From: an uncultured Lachnospiraceae bacterium
Lineage (GTDB): Bacteria > Bacillota > Clostridia > Lachnospirales > Lachnospiraceae
Length of the DNA stretch: 64,000 nt
Assembly: GCA_910579505.1 (NCBI GenBank)
Contig: CAJTTZ010000004.1
Coordinates: 124,001 to 188,000, forward strand
Direction of reading: 5' to 3'
The translations under genes were made by a program, and so were the position numbers. The notes under the pieces are model-generated. The model was given only the letters and a program-made list of their open reading frames with translations, had not been told where the DNA came from and did not search any database. Positions 60,465 through 64,000 of this stretch are shown piece after piece (positions within the stretch are counted from its first letter, which is position 1; every line of letters starts with the position of its first letter).

Positions 60465-60489
60465 GTTTTTCTCCCTTCTTAATCCCTCT

Positions 60490-62028
60490 TTAATATTGCA
60501 TATATACAAAATTGCCAGTTTCTATCCCCGGTCCATATATTCCAAACAGCAAAACAAAAATGACCGAGCATGCATAAAACGTGCACCTGACAACCATGTT
60601 CCAGCCTGCAATCTTCTCCCTGACACTTCCGTTTCTCTGTTGTAGCTCCACAAACCAGAGAACAGCAATCACAAGAAGCATCAAAACAAACTCCTTCCAG
60701 TCCAATCCCTGCGCATACAGCGTGTTATCTACAAGCTGCCAGAGCCTCGGCTCCGTGCATATTTTTCGCAAAATATTTGCAGACACCTTCAAATCCCCGG
60801 GAATCGTAATAATACGCCCAACACAGAAGAGCAGAAACGTGCGGATCATCTGAAAATTTTTCCATCCCGGCCTGTCCGTATCAATATGTAACGCTTTGCA
60901 GATTTTTTTTATTTCCGGCTCAAAAATAGTAGTAAGAATAATGAGCGATCCCCAGTAAATTCCCCACGCCAGATACGGAAAACCTGTACCATGCCATAAC
61001 CCGGTCAGTGTCCAGACAACAACAAGTGGAACAACCGTCATGATACCTTTTCCTACACGCCTGCCAAACTTTTTCCCAAGTTTCCCCGAAAATTTGATCA
61101 GACGCGGCGAAATGACAATCGGCATATAGATATAATCCTTAAACCACGCGCCCAGAGTAATATGCCACCTTCTCCAAAACTCCGCCGCTGATTTCGCAAA
61201 GAAAGGGTGGTCAAAATTCTTCTCCAGCGTGATCCCAAACATCTGTGAAACGCCGCCGGCAATATCCATGCAGGCGGAAAAATCACAATATATCTGGATC
61301 ACAGACAATACAACGGTGAGAAGGAGCAAAGCTCCGCCAAAAGGAACCACATCCGCAAACACAGTAGACGTGAAAATCGCTATGCGGTCTGCGATAACTA
61401 TCTTTTTGAAATATCCCCAAATCGCCAGCTGCATGCCAAAACAGAAATTTTGATATGAAAATCGGTGTCCTTCCATAAGCTGCGGCGCAAGGTTCCTGTA
61501 TTTGGTGATCGGTCCCTGCAGTATTTTTGGAAAGAATAGCAAATATAGTAACAGCTTTAAAACATTTTTCTCCGCTTTTTCCTTTCCCCAGTAGACATCC
61601 GCCATATATCCGACCGCCGAAAATGTATAATAAGATATCCCAAGCGGCACGATATAGCGGAATTTCCACTCGAACAGCGCGTAGCACTTTGTAAATACCA
61701 GCATCCCCACAAGGGACAACACTCCTGTAAAAAGGACAAGCCTTCTCCTATTTCTCCTGCTTCGGTCTATCATCTCCAGAATCAGGCTTACCTGATAGAC
61801 AATCACACAGGAGAGCAATACCGTAACCAGTGGACGTAATCCCCCGATACTGTAAAACGCCAGACTGCCTGCCAGCAAAACGCACCACCTGGCCCGGCGG
61901 GGTATCAAATAGTATAACGCCACCAGCAGAAAGACAAACGCAATAAAATAAAAAGAAACAAACGTAGTGTTAAGTGTATCCCACCATTCTATAAAGGAAA
62001 ACACTTCATACGGGTTATTGGCAGCCAT
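60490..62028 (-). CDS. MBOAT-family O-acyltransferase, DltB/AlgI-like
   Basis: The 512-residue protein has about eleven membrane helices and the MBOAT signatures: FWRRWHITLGAWFKDYIYMP near residue 280 and LTGLWHGTGFPYLAWG near 340, where the second His is catalytic. Such proteins move an acyl group from a carrier across the membrane onto a cell-wall or polysaccharide hydroxyl. Its ATG overlaps the stop of the SGNH gene (TGATG). The neighbouring carrier gene gives the donor. Confidence 0.93.
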   Translation of the reverse strand: MAANNPYEVFSFIEWWDTLNTTFVSFYFIAFVFLLVALYYLIPRRARWCVLLAGSLAFYSIGGLRPLVTVLLSCVIVYQVSLILEMIDRSRRNRRRLVLFTGVLSLVGMLVFTKCYALFEWKFRYIVPLGISYYTFSAVGYMADVYWGKEKAEKNVLKLLLYLLFFPKILQGPITKYRNLAPQLMEGHRFSYQNFCFGMQLAIWGYFKKIVIADRIAIFTSTVFADVVPFGGALLLLTVVLSVIQIYCDFSACMDIAGGVSQMFGITLEKNFDHPFFAKSAAEFWRRWHITLGAWFKDYIYMPIVISPRLIKFSGKLGKKFGRRVGKGIMTVVPLVVVWTLTGLWHGTGFPYLAWGIYWGSLIILTTIFEPEIKKICKALHIDTDRPGWKNFQMIRTFLLFCVGRIITIPGDLKVSANILRKICTEPRLWQLVDNTLYAQGLDWKEFVLMLLVIAVLWFVELQQRNGSVREKIAGWNMVVRCTFYACSVIFVLLFGIYGPGIETGNFVYMQY

Positions 62029-64000
62029 CAGTCATCACCTCCCGCATACACGTGCTGAACCGAAAAACCATTCGCATTCGTAAATACTGCTACATCCGCG
62101 ACCTGGTCTGTCACCTCATCATACACAATCAGAATCACGCCCGGCGATTCCACCGACAGGTTTGTCTTCCCGTTGATAGAAATCTTCCGTGCCTGATAGT
62201 CCTTCTGCACCGTAACCGTATTGCTTCCCAGTGTCCAGGTATTCTGATTCTCCTCCCCGTAAAGCACATCCTCCGCATCATACGGTTCATATTCTAAGTC
62301 GTCCAGTTTCTCTTTTACTGATAAATACTGTGCTGACTTTTCCAAAGACATCCCACTAGATACCGCAATGATCTTCCTTTGATCACGGTGCAGTTCATTG
62401 AAATAATCTGTATTATCCGTGATTGCCCGCAGATAGAGATCCTCCCTATTGGCCGCGAACCTGTCCCAGCTTGCATAGTCTTCATCACCCCGATGATCCA
62501 GCAGCATGTAATTCTCCATAAGATAATTACCCAGAAACGTCGAGCATTTCCGCGCTCCCTCTACATTTAAGTGATAATTATCTGTCCAGAAATCCGCGCT
62601 GGTCAGTCCGATCTTCTCGTCATATAAATTCATATCAAGAAACGGCACCCCGTATTCCTCCGCGATCAGGGTAACCGTGTTATAGAATGGCTGGTCAACC
62701 CTTCGGTTTCCATTCGGTGTCTTTAACAGCAACAACTCCCGGTCATTAGCTTCACAGTATTCTATAATCTTTCTTAAATAATATTCTTGTTTTTGATTTA
62801 AAGCCCTGTATTCGACGACGTCGGCAGCTGGTTCCAGTTCAAGTGTGTTATTGCTGCCATAGTTAAGCATCCAATTCCCCTTATCTTCTTCACCAAAACT
62901 ACTGGTATGTAAAAAATCCCATTTAGACAATTCCTTATATCTTCCATGATAAAGAGGAAAATTCAAAGCAAAATATAATCTATCCTGCGGCTCTATGGTC
63001 GCATTAATATAATGCAATTTATTGAGCGACATATCAACGCCTGTTATATTTATTGTACGTTCCTCATAAACTATATCAGAGTTTGTTCCTGCTCCACGTA
63101 CCTCCACTATTATTAACTTACAAGAATGATTTTTGTCTCCTTCTAACAATCTATAATAACTATCATAAAAACCAGAACTTGCTGCTCCGATACAATAGGC
63201 CGCGATCCCTCGCTCCTTCCATAATTCTCCCACTTCAATATGCGCAGCAATCGAACTGCCGCCAACAAGTAGTATATCTGTATTTTTATTTTCCGTTTTT
63301 TTCCAATTATCCAAATTTAGTATCCCTAATGGCGATTCCAAATTGCATACTTCCGCTGTATAAAAAAAAGTCAAAAGAAATAATGTCGCAGTGAGGAGCC
63401 CCGCCGGAATCCTTTTCCTGATCCTCCTGATTAAAATTTTTCGTTGATTTTTTTTATCAATTGTAATGCAATTTAGACCAGCATTCTCCTCTTTCCCAGA
63501 CTCCGCCTCAAGTTTTCTGCATTTTGTATGTTTATATCCAACTGCTATGATGATGCCTCCAAGCAAAACCGTAATTCCAAACAATATGGCTTCCGAAAGA
63601 TATCCCATCCACTTTGCATGCATAACTTCTGTTGGTATATAACTATCATCAAATCCTATTTGGTCTACCCCAATCATGTTAAGAAACGAAATATCATCCT
63701 CTTCAAAAAACCCAGTTACTATTGATTCTCTATATATCCTTTCATTTTTTCTTAACTGTTTCTCCAGATCCTCATTTTTAATCTTTGTGGATTCATACAA
63801 CTCACCGCAAAAAGTTTCGGAACTTACAATCTCTGCCTCTGCAGTTGTATAACAATATCTGACCTTGGACGGGCCGCACGAGCAAATACCCGCTAATATC
63901 GCGTCCCGGCTCCCCGATACTGTCCCCAAATTCCATGAAAATAGAAGTTCTCCCTGAAAATTATCAATAAGTCCCCCTGCCCTATATTTTCCTATCACAT
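62028..64000 (-). CDS. SGNH-type protein of the acylation operon, 5' end cut
   Basis: The frame is open to the right edge, so the true start may lie outside. It has two membrane helices (near residues 130-155 and 200-222 of the visible part) and then a DltD/AlgX-like SGNH domain: LLVGGSSIAAHIEVG with the likely nucleophilic Ser near 248, and TDNYHLNVEGARK near 470 with the Asp-x-x-His pair. A C-terminal beta-rich domain of about 110 residues follows. With MBOAT it would complete transfer of the acyl group outside the cell. The piece before the first helix is unidentified. Confidence 0.8.
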   Translation of the reverse strand, partial: VIGKYRAGGLIDNFQGELLFSWNLGTVSGSRDAILAGICSCGPSKVRYCYTTAEAEIVSSETFCGELYESTKIKNEDLEKQLRKNERIYRESIVTGFFEEDDISFLNMIGVDQIGFDDSYIPTEVMHAKWMGYLSEAILFGITVLLGGIIIAVGYKHTKCRKLEAESGKEENAGLNCITIDKKNQRKILIRRIRKRIPAGLLTATLFLLTFFYTAEVCNLESPLGILNLDNWKKTENKNTDILLVGGSSIAAHIEVGELWKERGIAAYCIGAASSGFYDSYYRLLEGDKNHSCKLIIVEVRGAGTNSDIVYEERTINITGVDMSLNKLHYINATIEPQDRLYFALNFPLYHGRYKELSKWDFLHTSSFGEEDKGNWMLNYGSNNTLELEPAADVVEYRALNQKQEYYLRKIIEYCEANDRELLLLKTPNGNRRVDQPFYNTVTLIAEEYGVPFLDMNLYDEKIGLTSADFWTDNYHLNVEGARKCSTFLGNYLMENYMLLDHRGDEDYASWDRFAANREDLYLRAITDNTDYFNELHRDQRKIIAVSSGMSLEKSAQYLSVKEKLDDLEYEPYDAEDVLYGEENQNTWTLGSNTVTVQKDYQARKISINGKTNLSVESPGVILIVYDEVTDQVADVAVFTNANGFSVQHVYAGGDD

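Noticed and set aside
1..64000. tRNA genes, rRNA genes, CRISPR arrays and prophage
   Set aside because: Read for tRNA T-arm patterns, regularly spaced repeats and phage structural genes; none was convincing.

Overview
The window looks like a chromosome segment of a spore-forming, low- to mid-GC Firmicute of class Clostridia, most likely family Lachnospiraceae. The reasons are a SpoVAE-type protein, a GerMN-domain lipoprotein, comEA/comEC, LytTR regulators, an FMN-riboswitch-controlled RibU, ROK and GPH-type sugar genes, strong AGGAGG ribosome sites and many small conserved clostridial proteins of unknown function. No rRNA, tRNA, CRISPR array or prophage was seen. The species call is inference.

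Layout. 1-8 kb (all minus): the start of thrH, holA, comEC, a GerMN lipoprotein, an OmpR-type two-component pair, a lipoprotein-type comEA and a small DMT transporter. 8-13 kb: a membrane-anchored solute-binding protein and the arginine genes argJ-argB-argD (no argC); argG lies alone at 40 kb behind its own promoter and candidate ArgR sites. 13-16.7 kb: a nucleotidyltransferase, an ArsC/Spx-like protein, a toroid-fold protein and an AraC regulator. 16.7-24.8 kb: a type I restriction-modification locus (hsdM, hsdS, hsdR) carrying two different Fic genes, one with a separate VbhA-like antitoxin and one with a built-in inhibitory helix, plus a small frame between hsdM and hsdS. 25-33 kb: coiled-coil and Cys-rich unknowns, an Agr-like LytTR/GHKL pair, an ECF sigma/zf-HC2 pair, an FMN-binding lipoprotein-like protein, a TetR regulator with a palindromic operator, and ribU with an FMN riboswitch. 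33-40 kb: small enzymes (three GNATs, a YbaK editing protein, a dCMP deaminase-like protein, an oxidoreductase, a CPBP protease, a methyltransferase) and a decayed transglutaminase. 40-48.6 kb: argG, a LytTR regulator, DegV, and a ROK-controlled sugar operon (SDR, GPH symporter, HAD phosphatase). 48.6-53 kb: a second sigma/anti-sigma operon whose sigma gene seems to start at ATT, spoVAE, aroK and ridA.

53-64 kb is the most unusual part: an MBL-fold protein, two near-identical Rpn nuclease genes with a shared 322-bp leader, and a Dlt-like cell-envelope acylation operon (SGNH esterase, MBOAT, carrier protein, adenylating ligase) in which the ligase is fused to a nitroreductase and one rpn copy sits between the carrier and the ligase genes. 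Each rpn has an internal Shine-Dalgarno and ATG before a four-residue repeat, as in the described RpnL/RpnS gene-within-gene toxin-antitoxin family.

Across the window a decamer, GTTWACATAA, occurs 20 times exactly (about 0.24 expected by hand calculation with equal base frequencies), in genes and between them, with R before and Y after in 16 of 20. I know of no described role for it.
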